Origin: Cladopsammia gracilis
Taxonomy: Eukaryota; Cnidaria; Anthozoa; Scleractinia; Dendrophylliidae
Reading direction: 5' to 3'
NCBI GenBank assembly: GCA_022457155.1
Contig: JAJGOT010000588.1
Span: 248,501 to 312,500, forward strand
Length of the DNA stretch: 64,000 nt
The notes below the pieces were generated by a model. It was not told the DNA's origin, ran no database searches, and saw only the letters and a program-made list of their open reading frames with translations. Position numbers and translations under genes: made by a program. Positions 11,079-23,662 of this stretch are shown here, in pieces. Numbering within the stretch: position 1 is the first letter of the stretch; the number at the start of each line of letters is the position of its first letter.

Positions 11079-11667
11079 TGTCTAATCATACCAAAATATT
11101 GATCCCTCAGACGAGACATTTGCTCCCGGCGTGCGCGCTATTGTTTTGCTTTTGGATTTCTATTGTTTTGGCTTTTGTTTTAGTTTTAAGAACGGTATGC
11201 ATAACTTATGTATGGGGTTATACGGAGATCTTTCCGATATCAATACTATCTTACTTGTTTATGTAACCTTGAAGCGCGGGGTTTCCTTGATATAGCCGTG
11301 ATTTCCGCTTTCCTTCTGATTTCCCTCGTTCTCACCGCTAGGCCATGCTCTGACAGATGAGCAAGCGAACGTAAACACGATGCCGACCAAAGGAAGCCAA
11401 AATGCACTCAGTCGAAGCATCATGCGGCTAAAAAGTTCAAAATGACGGAGGTTTTTTCGCTCGAACCAAAGAAAATTTCCCACCAAAATGTTTACTAGAT
11501 TCCAGTTTTTCCAAAACCGAGTGTGGATGTTGCCATTGCGCCTATTAAAATGAGTTAGAACAGGATAGAACGCTTAAAGCGATGATCGAGCGGTCGAACT
11601 CCATACAAGCCTTTATACGAAATTTCTCACTTCAAGGTCAAAATGACGGCACTTTTTTTTAAAGTTA

Positions 11668-11999
11668 AAGGCTATGTTCACACTTGGTGACCGAGCACAG
11701 GTGCCTGGGTACCGGCACAAAATGGTGCTGCGTTCAGTCACTGGGTACCCAAGATATCAACATAAATTATGTTCACATTCTGAGTGTACCAAGGAATTGT
11801 AGGTACGCAAAGCACTGCTTTGCGGGTGTAGTGCCTCGGAACCGGTACCCACTTTAGTGCCCTGAGGGCAAGGTCTCGACCTTGTACTCGGGCACACTGC
11901 CCGTGCCCGAATTCTGGCGTGGGTACTTGAAAAAAAGGTGTGTTCACATTAGTGCCCAGCGATAATCGTACTCGAGCACCAAGTGTGAACATAGCCTTT
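11668..11999. mobile_element. MITE-like element (AAAGGCTATG termini)
   Basis: AAAGGCTATGTTCACACTTGG at the left mirrors CCAAGTGTGAACATAGCCTTT at the right. The interior repeats GGTACC/GTGCCC-type motifs. It is non-coding. Confidence 0.7.
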
Positions 12000-12216
12000 A
12001 TAAAGTATTTTAACGTTTCAAGATAGAACAATAACCAGAGTACTGGAATCCGAGTGTAGATTTCAGAAAAGTAACTCACAAATGCGCGAAATTTTGATTT
12101 TCCTTTCAAAAAATGACCTTTTTGCTATGATTTTAGGGCCAAATTGGGAGCCTGGTGACGAGTGAAATACTATATCGGCAAATGTTACCGAATTTTTTGC
12201 CATGGAAATTGACCGA

Positions 12217-12405
12217 ATAGGCCATTTGCACGATGACGTCATTTGACTACTACTACCAGAATCCTTCAGTTTTTTGTTTTGTAGTGCAAATTAGGGCTAT
12301 TGTTATTTAAACCGCACTGGGATTACAAAATTTAAATAAGAAAGGAAAAACGAAATGAATTCTGGTAGTAGTAGTCAAATGACGTCATCGTGCAAATGGC
12401 CTATT
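12217..12405. mobile_element. MITE-like element (AATAGGCC termini)
   Basis: About 48-bp arms: AATAGGCCATTTGCACGATG at the left, CATCGTGCAAATGGCCTATT at the right. The centre is AT-rich and non-coding. Confidence 0.75.
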
Positions 12406-12705
12406 GATCTAATCGATCAAAACCAACATGATCAATGTCATTTTAATGCCAGTCTGTGTGTGAGTGCGAACAGATAGGAAGTGCAAAATAAAGTTATTAA
12501 TATTTCTTTTACAACGGAGTGAAAAAAATTCGTGATCTGGAAAACTAACAAATTCCATGTGGTATGCATTACAGCCTCATCTCAGGAGTGTGATGCATTA
12601 CAGCGATAAGTCGTGAACCTTGACCAGCGGTATTATCAGAGTTTTATGTTAAAGTTCATTTACAGCTGTTTTTAACTTAGTGTCAAACTGAGGCATCAAA
12701 TGGAC

Positions 12706-12867
12706 AATAGCCCAATTTCGATATATTAAACTTCAACTTCAAACAAAAGACATCACTACGAAGGCTTAGGGGAATAAATCATATCAATCCATACTATCAT
12801 TCCCCTAAGCCTTGTTGTGATGTCTTTTGTTTCAAGTTGGATTTTAATATATCAAAATTGGGTTATT
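12706..12867. mobile_element. Small fold-back element
   Basis: About 65-bp arms from AATAGCCCAATTT to AAATTGGGTTATT, with CAAAAGACATCAC paired to GTGATGTCTTTTG and a 30-bp loop. It is non-coding. Confidence 0.7.
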
Positions 12868-12954
12868 ACTGGACCGCATTTTTAAGAGGTAAGTGGATTT
12901 TGGAACAACAAGAGGCTCCAGGCAGCCTGTACTCATGCGCATGCGCAAGAAAGT

Positions 12955-13300
12955 TTTATGATATACATAAGATAAGAAGATAAGATAAGACGATGCCCGA
13001 CATGGAGAAGAGTTACTCCTTTCATTCAGTCATCGTTCCTGCAAACCACGCTGTTTACTATTGAATGTTTTACAAATGAAGGCTGTACCACAATGAAGCC
13101 AGTGATTTGTCTAAGTCTTATATATACCTGACGTGAACATTAGTGATGTAAGTAGGGTTGTAGGAGACGCTGTCGTGACACTTCAGTGACGCCGTTTTGC
13201 CGGAAGTGAGAGTAGCCGGAATTCACTAAACCGGAAGTGTAAAGTTAAAATATGCGTGCATAGATTTGCATGCAAAATCGTGACAAAAAATAAAAAATAA
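12955..13300. repeat. Dispersed repeat module, copy 1
   Basis: About 340 bp from GATAAGACGATGCCCGACAT through CCGGAAGTG to ATGCATGCAAAATCGTGAC. It recurs in direct orientation at 18,430-18,780 with about 90 percent visual identity. No open frame. Confidence 0.65.
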
Positions 13301-13308
13301 TAATAATA

Positions 13309-13615
13309 ACAAGAGGCTACTATTGTAGCCAACACTCATGCGCTTGCGTAAGCAAGTTTTATGGTTTGTTTTGAACAGGTCACGCATCCCTTCCCCCCTC
13401 AACGAATTTTGCGTGACACACTAAAGAACACGCAAAAACACATTTTCTGTACTCGCTTTGAATATTTAATTTATTCATTCCCAATCAAATACGCACTCGT
13501 CTTTTATTTCCCAAACCGTGACTTATTCCCGTTACATTTGAAAAGACTACTTTTGAAAGCAATGAAATCAGCAAACGACCGGGCTATTTTTTTCAATTTT
13601 AGCGAATCTCAATAA
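13309..13615. repeat. AAGAGGCTAC-module, copy 1 (short)
   Basis: It begins CAAGAGGCTAC with a pairing GTAGCC and ACTCATGCGCTTGCG, then shares the TCTGTACTCGCTTTGAATA and CCCGTTACATTTGAAAAGAC stretches with the two longer copies at 14.4 and 16.4 kb. From about 13,620 to 14,380 I see only unrelated AT-rich DNA without a gene. Confidence 0.5.
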
Positions 13616-14384
13616 CAACAGAATTATGCGACCGTGCACAAAAACTTCTACTCGGTCTAGAATTACTAGTATGACTAATTTTCGAATAAAATACACCAGT
13701 TGTATCGAAAATTGCCCTAGAAACTGATTTGGAAATGAAAATTACAAAACATACACAGACATCTTTGCGTAGGCGACGCGTGTGAAGTTAGATATTTTGT
13801 TTACATATAAATATCAGATGTCATTACGATTGAATTTTAGCATGTTTTATAAATATTTCTCCAAAACTAACCAGAACAGAGAGAAAAAGTGAATCACAAA
13901 TTGATATCAACATAAATTCTCACCAAAAAATTGTAATTTCTTTTACGGTAAAGTCCCTCGTCTGTATGAAATCTGCTTCTTCGGTTTTGATCGCCCCTCA
14001 CTGATAAAAGCGTATGAATTTCCTCGAAGCAAGATTTAGTTGCTGAAAGCTCTCCTTTTTCTCCACCATAACGGCTTTGGGTATTCTTTAAAGCTTTCTC
14101 TTTCCATTTTTAATATTTTAAATGTGAGTTATTAATCCGATGACACGAAACTGCGGTTTTAAAAACCAAGCTCATGCCGAAGCCAAGCTCGTGCCATAAC
14201 ACGTTTGGCCTCGACTTTAAATTTATATTTATTAATTTATGTGTTTAGTTAATTGATTATATTTTGTAGGACCTCTTTGAAAATCATGTTATGAAAGGGC
14301 ATCCTATTAAAATATTAGTTAATAATAAAAAAGAGCGCGGCAGCCATTTTTGTAGAATATGCTGGTGACCCGAGGACCCGGTCA

Positions 14385-15540
14385 CTAAAATATGCATGCA
14401 TAAATTTGCATGCAAAATTGTGACACAAAAAATAAAAATAACAAGAGGCTACCAGTAGCCTATACTCATGCGCTTGCGTAAGAAAGTTTTACCATTTATT
14501 TTAAATGGGTCACGCACCCCTCCCCCCTCAACGAATTTTGTGTGACACACATTGCACCATCGCTCAAGACATGTTGATTGAAGCTACCAATTTTTCTGTA
14601 CTCGCGTTGAATATTTAATTTATTGATTCCTGATCAAACCCACACCAGTCTAATACTTCCCAAACCGTAAATTATTTGTATTACATTGGGTTATTCCAGA
14701 AAGAATCCACACCCCCCCACCGACGGATGGCAAGATTTTTTTGACCCCCCCTCCCCCCCCCCCCCCCATCCACCCGGATTTCCTGGCCCGCTAGGTCCCC
14801 CTCCCGCCTGTATTTCCAAGGCCAGAGACCCCTCCTACTGACCGGATTTCCAATTAATTTTTGGAAGCCCAAATATACAGGTAATGAAAAAAAATACAGG
14901 TAATCGCATTCAGGAGCTTCTGCTTTTTAATGTCAAAACTGTGGTGATGAGTGTAATAAATTGATAAAACATTTTAAAAATAAATATTGCGCGACGCATC
15001 ATCATGGAAAAAACACCCTGTGATTTCAAGACGAAATCGAAATGAAATTTTTCTATAAAGCTAGTTCCTTAAATAACTGCTTTGATTTTGCAATTAGTTT
15101 TTTCCAGGTTTCGTTTCATGCAAATTTTGTGTGCATGTGAAATGTAATTCGATCGCGTGTGAAATGTAATTCGATCGCGCGCTGTTCCAAAATATTTGTT
15201 CTAAAGGTCAAAACGTTTTAATGAAACTCATATTTCCTTGAATGAAAATGTCTTTCCCTTGAATAAAAGAGTTAAACGCTTATCAGAATTCAGTGATTTT
15301 CTGCTTCCGGAAGGCTTGGCGATCTATTTATCCTAATTGCAGCGTGCAGCGCTAGCGTCTGCGAATTATATTTTAAACATCACAAAATAATATTTAAATT
15401 CAGCAACCTGCTTTATTTATTATATCTAGTGTTTTCTAAAATTTCCGACTTTTCCTGTGTCTATAGAATGCCATTCTTATCCGTAAAGATGATTCGTATA
15501 ATGTTTTCGCGAATCAAAAAACCTTGAAAGCAAACTTTAT
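14385..15540. repeat. AAGAGGCTAC-module, long copy 2
   Basis: It starts with AAAATATGCATGCATAAATT and CAAGAGGCTACCAGTAGCC, and runs through a C-rich tract (about 14,700-14,770) to TTTTCGCGAATCAAAAAACC. It aligns by eye over about 1.1 kb with 16,310-17,530. No protein-like frame is present. Confidence 0.55.
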
Positions 15541-16309
15541 TTCAGAAAGCGCAATTTAACTTAAGCTTAATTATATTTACTAGCGTGCCTTTACCGTGAT
15601 TATTGGCTTCACGAAGAAAACATTCGAACACGTTTAATTGCAATTTGCCTTTACACAGGAAAAAGGACAACGAATTCTCTCAGTTGAAAGTTTTATTCAA
15701 ATATCTATTTATAGTTTAGTCTCAAGAGCAAAACGCGTTAAATTTAATATCGCATCGAGGAAACCGTGCTCGGCAACGCAATTAAAGTTGTTTAGCACAT
15801 GTCGAAGAACAAACAGTCTATGAAATGTTTCTTACAAAGTAAGTGGACATTCAAAAATGTTATTTTCTTTACCTTAGTTTTCCAGGCATGCTTGAAAATT
15901 CTTAGCAAAGTCTGCCGCTTCGCGCTTCGTAGGAAGACACGTCCCGCTTTGTGATAAATGGATGCTAATCCTCACAGGAAAATTTCAACGCTCTCAGCTT
16001 TCTTAACCGCCACTTCAAAGGCATACAAATCGTCTTAAGGACTTTTTCTTTCCACTTCGAAGTCTTAAAAGGCGTGTTTACATTCTGGTAATGGAAAATG
16101 AACGTCTGCAAAATTGAAGTGTGGAGTACAGAAGCGGTTATATTTGTTTGAAATCTGATGATAGTCTTCTCTGAGTGACAAACCGGTTCTCTCTAGTCCC
16201 AGACATGTGTTCAGTAGACGGATTCTGATTGGTTTAACCTTCCTCAAGCCTTTTGTAACAATAGGGGACAAAAATAACTTTCTAGGGGAGGCAGTGGCGA
16301 GTTCGCGTA
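15541..16309. other. Unannotated AT-rich stretch
   Basis: I see no gene, RNA gene or clear repeat here. The short open frames at 15,638-15,823 and 16,065-16,355 have no recognisable motif. Confidence 0.4.
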
Positions 16310-17530
16310 CACTAAAATATGCGCGCATAAATTTGCATGCAAAATCGTGACACAAAAAATAAGAAAAACGAAGCCCGTTTTATTACTCTTGCGCTTTGCG
16401 CATGAGTAATAATAATAAAAATAAAAACAAGAGGCTACACTTAGCCTATACTCATGCGCATGAGACTCTAAGACGCGTTGATTGAAGTTACCAATTTTTC
16501 TGTGCTCGCTTTCAATATTTAATTTATTGATTCCCGATCAAATCCACACTCGTCTATTACTTTTCAAGCCGTGAATTATTTCTGTTACATTTGAAAAGAC
16601 TACTTACAGCATGTGGCCCACATGCTGTAAAAAGAAAATTGATAATCGATATAAAGACTTAGTTTTCCTGTGTTACTAAATCGCATGCAACCGGTGTAAA
16701 ATGGGTTATTCCAGAACCCCTCCCCCCTACCCGACGGATGCAATATTTTTTTGCCCCTCCGGCCTCCCCTCCCGGATTTCCCGGCCAGGCCGACCCACCA
16801 TGGCGCCTTGATTTTTAACCCAGATACCACCTCCTGCCCGGATTGCCATTAACTTTTTGTAGGCCCCAAATAAACAAGAAATTACATTCAGGATTGAAAT
16901 CTTTGGTGATAATTGCTATGAATTGGTAAAACATTTTGTAAATAAACGTTGCGTGACGCATTCACTAAAATCTCTCCGTGATTTTAAGACCAAATCGAAA
17001 TGAAATGTTTCCATAACTTAAAGCTGGTTCTTTAAAAAATGCTTTGATTTTGCCATCTATAATAAGTTTTTTCCAGGCTTCACAGTTTCTTTAAAGTGTT
17101 GTCGCAAATACACAGTTTTGATTTATGCAAATTTCATGAGAAACGGTAATTTGATATAGCAAGCTGTTTTGATATGACCACTGAATCCAAAATATATTTT
17201 CTATAAAAGGTCGAAACTTTTGAATGAAACTCATATTTCCTTGAATGAAAATGTCTTTCCTTTGATTAAAAGAGTCAAACACTTTTCATAATTAAGTGAT
17301 TTTCTGCTTCTGGAAGTCTTGGCGATTTATTGTATTCTAATTACTGCGTGGAACCAGCTAGCGTCTGCGAAAATATAAATAAACATCACAAAATAATTCA
17401 ATTCAACAACTTACTTTTTTATGCTTTCTAAAATTGCCAACTTTTCCTGTGTAATAGAGTGCCAATCTTATCCGGAAAAATGATTCGCATAATGCTTTCG
17501 CTAATCAAAAAAGCAGTTCTGAATGGTCAA
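16310..17530. repeat. AAGAGGCTAC-module, long copy 3
   Basis: Direct repeat of 14,385-15,540. It shares the ATGCGCGCATAAATTTGCAT start, the CAAGAGGCTACACTTAGCC hairpin, a C-rich tract near 16,720-16,780 and the ATGATTCGCATAATGCTTTC end. Non-coding. Confidence 0.55.
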
Positions 17531-18429
17531 AGGTACAGAAATGAAATGCTGGCGGCGTTTGAATCATGGGTTCGGATAGCTCATGGTCTGCAAACAAACA
17601 CTTCGATTCACAGCTCGATTTTTCACTAAACCATTTTCCAAACCACGAAAACACCTAAAATAATCTTTGAAAACAACACTTGGCCACATTAGGTGAAACC
17701 TGTACTTGGTAAAGCAGTAAAAAGAACGAGAAAGCGCCATTTACCTTTCCCACGGATCCAAAGCGCGCACGTACAAACAGAACTGCCTTGACAATCGAGT
17801 CGTCCAATCCGAAGCTATCAGAACTGTTTCATCGTACAGCAATCGTGTGAACTCGGCACAACCTTGCTCTTCGGAAAGTCGGACTTACTTACACAAACCA
17901 CAAAAAGCAATAAAGTCCGTAAAAATCGACATTAATATGACACGCATTCCATAGTCCATAATCCACAGAAGTCCAGTCCCGAAGTACAATTTTTTTATTA
18001 AATCTGATGGGCTGAAGTAACGACGCTGTTTTGCCGTGTGTTTCTATTGTTCTTTCTTTAAAAGTTTTGAAATTACTCACCACAGGCTGCGAGGACTGCT
18101 CCGACACAGGCACTGTAAAGAATCGGCAGGAAAAAGGGGAATAAATTGACAATATGCTTACCAGTGCGAGAGATCGATGTTTGGCATTTTTGCCTTGGAA
18201 GAACTCTGATTAAAAATAGCTCTTAGTTTTTCAGAATCGCGACAAATTCGGCCTCAAGTTGTTTGCTGTGTATAAAAGCAACGTTCACCTCGATGGGAGA
18301 AATACAGGACTGACTTATACAACGATAAGACCAAATGACGGAAAATGTTTGTCATACGCATGCGTAAGAAACATTTGTCTTATTTTTTAAAGTACCATAA
18401 GAAAAGAAGCAATGTATATTTTAATATTT
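17531..18429. other. Unannotated stretch between repeat modules
   Basis: I see no recognisable gene. GC is somewhat higher than in the flanks. It could contain promoter-like or exon sequence of a neighbouring unknown gene, but no open frame is convincing. Confidence 0.35.
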
Positions 18430-18780
18430 CAAACAAGATAAGACGTCCGACATGGAGAAGAGTTACTCCTTTCATTCAGTCATCGTACCTGCAAACCACA
18501 TTACTATTGAATGTTTTATAAAAGAAGCCTGTACCACAATGAAACCAGTCATTCTTTTGACAATAATATATACCTGACGTGAACATTACCGATGTGAGCA
18601 GGGTTGTAGGAGACGCTGTCGTGACGCTACCGTGACGCTTCAGTAACGATGTTTTGCCGGAAGTGAGAGTAGCCGGAAGTCGCTAAACCGTAAGTGTAAA
18701 TGGCAAAGCCATGAACCGGAAATGTACAAATTAAAATATGCGTGCATTAATTTGCATGCAAAATCGTGACACAAAAAAGA
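18430..18780. repeat. Dispersed repeat module, copy 2
   Basis: Direct repeat of 12,955-13,300, including CCGACATGGAGAAGAGTTAC and CCGGAAGTGAGAGTAGCCGG. Confidence 0.65.
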
Positions 18781-18939
18781 AAAACGGAGGGCATTTTATA
18801 ACTCATTGCGCTACGAGCATGAGTAATAACAAGAAAAACCGAAGCCCATTTTATGACCTCATGGCGCTTCGCGCATGAGGTAACAAGAAAAACGGAGCCG
18901 AAACTCTACCTCATGCCGCTTCGCGCATGAGTAATAAGT
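18777..18939. repeat. 54-bp tandem repeat, 3 units
   Basis: Units start at 18777, 18831 and 18885 with AAGAAAAACGGAG or AAGAAAAACCGAAG and end in a GCGCATGAGTAATAA-like sequence. Each unit contains a short palindrome (CTCATGCGC/GCGCATGAG type). A solo unit occurs at about 16,362-16,410. Confidence 0.7.
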
Positions 18940-19692
18940 ACAACCAAAACCTTAGTTTTTGGCATATATTCGAATGCGTGTCAAATGTCAACAAAATAGC
19001 AGTACATAGTTTAAATTCTGATTATGTCCAAGCAAGATGACCAATTTTGCTTCTTAAAACAGCAAGAAGAAAATGAAACTAACAAAAATTAGGTTTAGGT
19101 TTAAACAAATTATTTGCATGAAATGACAAACAATTCTGTTTCATCAAACCAATCTAACTCTCAGCACTGTAGGCCGCTTAAAAACAATGAGGTTAATTTT
19201 CATTCAGCACTGAAAAATGCACGGACTTCACTGTACACTTTAAAGTTAGCAGATAAAGTGGAAAAACGTTTCAGAAGCTGAGTTTCTGGAACCAACCTTA
19301 ATTCCAACTGAAATATCCTGGACAAGAAGGCAATCTTTGTATCCATCAAAAAAAAGTTTGTAGGCTTCCAAACTTTCTTCGCACATTCACGTTTGCGGCG
19401 AAAGATTCCAGTCACAATTTTCTGGATTTCCCCTTCAAAGTACTTTTGGATAATTGATATATTTTCTTCTTTCAGCTGATAAATTTCAACTGATGAATCG
19501 TCACTTTCGTTGAACCCGTTAATTTGTCAGTGCTTTGTCAGTGGCAGCGAGTCAAGTTCATTCATTATTTCAGCCGCTTTGATTGGTTTTCCCATGTCAT
19601 CCGATGAATGTAATGAGAATAAGCTACTTGATCGGTACAAAATTACAACAAAGTTACCTCTTTACAAACGCTTTTTATAGTTATTTCATAAA

Positions 19693-19857
19693 AGCAATAG
19701 AACGCATTTTCTACACAGTATGACCATGAGTTTACCGTCGTTATAAACCCACTTGGGATGTTGGGAGAACACTTAAAAAGCTTGTAAATCACGAGCTACA
19801 ACATCCCGCATGGGTTTATAACACTGGTAAACTCATAGAAAATGTGTTCAATTGCTT
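19693..19857. mobile_element. Small fold-back element
   Basis: ATGAGTTTACC, TTATAAACCC and GGGATGT on the left pair with ACATCCC, GGGTTTATAA and GGTAAACTCAT on the right. The left arm has a 13-nt insertion. Non-coding. Confidence 0.6.
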
Positions 19858-21563
19858 AATTAATGTATAACTCTAAATTTGGAACAAAATCCTTTATGCT
19901 TTAAGGTGGGCAGACACGAGTCGTCATCTAGCAGGCACATGTCGCAGTGACAAAAATTTGCGTTGTACGCAAAGGAGGGACATGTAGCATGATGTGCCAA
20001 CACTATAGTCATGTTAACAAATACATCTCAATGCAATATTTAGATATCTGTATCTCACTCACCATATACCTAGCTTAATCACTTCTCCATCTAGGTATAT
20101 TGTTGTTTCTCTCCTATCAAAACCTGAAAATCACAAAAAAAACTGACTTAAGGTGGCTCCGTATAGTTTTTTGGCGCTCGAGGCATGGGCACGAACATGG
20201 CGCGAGCGCGCGTTCGTTTATTTTGATGACGTCATGAAAATAAAGGGGTCTTTACAGTAGCTAAAACATTGATTGCGCGCATTTCACACGGTAAATTTTT
20301 ATAAAAATCGACAAATTGGTAGGATTTTCTTGGTTTGCGATCACAAAAAAGACAACAATTTTTGTTCATACACAAACGCAATAAACATAAAAAACGACAA
20401 TTGAGTAAATTGCCGAAAATTGTGCCGCTTTTTTATGGCTTTGTCAGATTGAAGGGCTCGGAGCATAACCATTCTATGTCGAATTAATATTTTAGGCCTT
20501 TTTTTTATTTTTTCGCTCTCAGTTTGCCTCATTTTTGACATGTGACCTACAAATTAATTGCAAAACATTGTTCAGAATTTGTTTATGCTGTTTTTTTCGT
20601 CATTTTAGAGAAATAACGTATGCAAAATAAATAAATAAACTCCGATCCCTGCCTCCTGTTGAATCCCGCTCAAGAAAATGAATCTCAAAGTACAACCTGG
20701 GTTTTTTTTTAATTTCTGAGCCTGGGGGGGGGGGGGTAACTTTTAACATTCATAACTTCTTTAATATGTATTCAAACGCCATCAAACTTTGTGACTTTTC
20801 CTAAAATTTATCTGGCAACAATTTCATATGACGTTTAATAATCACGTGACTTGATGTTTCCATGGCAACAAGATTTTGATAGCCATGTTTTTAAATTGCA
20901 TATTTGTACCTATGAGTGAAGAAAAACAATGTTTATTGGGATAACTTTAAGATTTTTACGTCATTTAGCGTTTGTTTATTGGTTTTGATTAATTTTGAGT
21001 GAATTTGGACGGTTTTTAAGAGGTTTTAAAAAATTCAGAAATCCAAGATGGCGGCCGATAAGGCCTTCTCCACGACAGCCGCCATTTTGGTGGCAACATT
21101 AATTATGATGCAAATTAGCCATGTGCTCTGCCAGGGGGCAAACAATGGATAAAAGAACAATTTTCGGATCGGTTCTTTCTAACAGTGAAGTATCCTTGTA
21201 AAAATCATATTTGAGAGCTAGATAGTTGGCAGTTATTTTTTTTTTATTATTACAAGTTTGGAATGGTTGCTCTATATCTGACTTGTATTAGTTCTGTTAA
21301 CTACGCAAACTGTTTACTTGCAACTAAAGCGACGAAAATAACTTAAATTTATTTATATTAACTACTGTTACACTGAAAAACGCATTACCTCTTAAAAAAT
21401 ATCAGCATAATTAACAACTGGTTTGAAATCTCCCGAGTTTGAATTGCTTGCCCCCTCAGAAATCACGTGGTAAATTTGCATAATAGCGGAGCACTCGCCG
21501 GGCCGAAGGCCCGGCTGCGCAGCCCCATACTCATAGAACCCATGCCCGTCATTTTTCATGGTC
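19858..21563. other. Unannotated AT-rich stretch
   Basis: No gene was recognised. At 20,150 TTAAGGTGGCTCCGTATAG resembles the terminus of the 55.6-57.6 kb fold-back element, so a truncated relative may begin here. A 13-G run lies near 20,724-20,736. Confidence 0.4.
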
Positions 21564-21904
21564 GTGACTAGAATGGATACTCCGAAATCAGGTTGGATCA
21601 CTTCGGACACTTATTGAGAATTATATAACGTAATGTCGACACTTATAATTTATTTTCAATAAATTTTTAAGTGTAAAAAAGAAAATCTAAAATCCTAACT
21701 CAGGATTGAACCTGTGACCTCAGCTAGGCTTAGGCTTACATAGCCTACCGTACCACTGTACCACCTATCTTCTCGGGCTGCTTAGTCCTAAAATTTAACT
21801 ATATAAACTGCTGCCCTTAACCTGAACTGAAAGCTAACCAGTTACTCCGTTATATAAGTCTCAATAAGGTGTCCAACCTGATTTTGGAGTATCCATTCTA
21901 GTCA
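21564..21904. mobile_element. Inverted-repeat element carrying a tRNA-like core
   Basis: GTGACTAGAATGGATACTCC (from 21,564) mirrors GGAGTATCCATTCTAGTCAC (to 21,904); arms are about 50 bp. The interior contains a tRNA-like segment on the minus strand. Confidence 0.65.
21690..21770 (-). repeat. tRNA-like sequence (degenerate)
   Basis: The minus strand shows an A-box-like GGTACAGTGGTACGG and a B-box-like AGGTTCAATCC at tRNA-like spacing. The stems are imperfect, so I read it as tRNA-derived rather than a working tRNA. Confidence 0.4.
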
Positions 21905-22456
21905 CCACCCTATTGAGTACATGCCCTAGGCATGCATCCATTGTGAAAAAGACAAAAAATATGTCACGTCAAAAGATCTGGACGCCAGTAGAACATACCA
22001 ACAACCGCAAAAGGACCAAAATATAAATTTGTACCTGCGAGCGTGACATGGTTGAGTCCTACATCACACTGGTCAGCGTTATGTACCACAGGAATACCAG
22101 TGGTCGAAACAACAGGCAAAAACAAAACTAATTTCTCCTTGCATTTATGTAAAGAAATATGTTGAATACATTGAAAACAATAATCTGACTCAGTTTGTAT
22201 TCATACTCCATTAAGTTAAAAAAAAACATTAAATTTCTCTGCTGGTTTACTTCAAGAGAAAATAATCATTTTCTCTTGTTTAAGAGCCAAATACTTGCGG
22301 GACTTTTTGTATTTTGCGGGATCGGTAATTTCTACGATTTTGAGAGAGAATGAATTTATCTAAGGGAAGTTTATTTTTACGATAGACAACAAAAATATTT
22401 TCAACATAGTTGGCATCAAATTAGAGTTTGTTTTCTGAGATAAATGCATACATGAA

Positions 22457-23150
22457 GTGGCAGTGGAAAGATTATTGTTAGAGAAGATTGGCTTACTACC
22501 AATCAGTTGCAAGTTACTTCTCGCGCCTCTCAGTGTTAAACAAGAGTGGTCGACTCCGACATGGCAGTGTTCAGCCAAGTGAGCTAAATGAAAATGAAGA
22601 CCATATTAGGAATGAAACGGAAGAGATGGCATGTGAATTGATGAGGGAGGAGATCAGGTGACAGATTGAATTGTGACTGTGCTCTGAAAAGGTACAACTT
22701 CATCACAAGCACAGATTTTATTTTTGGCACTTATATGTAGCGTTATTAGGTCGGTCCGAGGACATTTGGCCAAAGCTGTAACGCTTGTCTGTCATAAGGA
22801 AGCGGAGGGGGAGGGGGCGGAGGGGGAGGGGGAGGGGGCGGAGGGGGAGGGGGCGGAGGGGGAGGGGGCGGGGGCGGATGGGATGTTGTGAGTTATGTTT
22901 TTACGCACCTCCTTGTGGTATGAATTTTTTGCGGGTTACATTTTTTCAATCACAAAAATAAGTTAATGCAAAAATTTACTCTCTTAAAACCTTTTTTCCT
23001 ATAAAATAAATATTTTAACATTAACATTTCCTATAAAATTAACATTGCCACTAGTATTTCGAAGCATTGAAAATCGCGTTGATTTCAACAGTCCCAGCAG
23101 TTCACATCTATTGTGATAATCTGACAATGTTCAAATATTGTTGTGGCACT
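22457..23150. mobile_element. Insertion within the left inverted repeat
   Basis: The right inverted repeat joins the flanks of this segment directly, so the segment arrived after the two repeats had formed. It holds a GGAGGGGGC minisatellite and no credible gene. Confidence 0.5.
22801..22877. repeat. GGAGGGGGC minisatellite
   Basis: Purine-only array of GGAGGG and GGGGGC units on +, about 75 bp, capable of G-quadruplex formation. Confidence 0.85.
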
Positions 23151-23662
23151 GCATGTAAGTAGTCTATCACGGATAACTGGGCGAATTTATTCATATATGC
23201 AACAGCCCTGAGTTAATGAGGTTGGCCCTGTACAAACCGGTTTTGAATGGTTCAGTCAGGAGATAATGAGATGCATGCCATTTAAGATGTACGGATTGGA
23301 AAGGAAGATAGATTGAGGATTTAATGTATATTAATTAAATATTGAAAAGAGAAGTGTATGGTGTGAAAGCGAAAGAACAAAGGTCGGGTGATGAACCAAT
23401 GAGAATACACTGACGTCATGGTCAAACCGGTTTATACCAGTTTGTCTAGATGTATATCATGCAAAATGGCCACTCACTAGAAAAACGAGTCAAACCGGTT
23501 TTGTTCACCCTTATTAAGTATTCAAAATGACACCCAGAACGATGTTTCCACAAAATGAACACGACACATTATTTGATGTTGTCAAAATTATTTTAAGTAA
23601 ACAAAAACAATGATTACAAACAGTTCTGCTTTGTTACAAAGAGTGTAATGTTTATGTTTATT

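Noticed and set aside
22360..22578. 72-codon minus frame in the left repeat of element C
   Set aside because: The homologous right repeat does not keep the frame.
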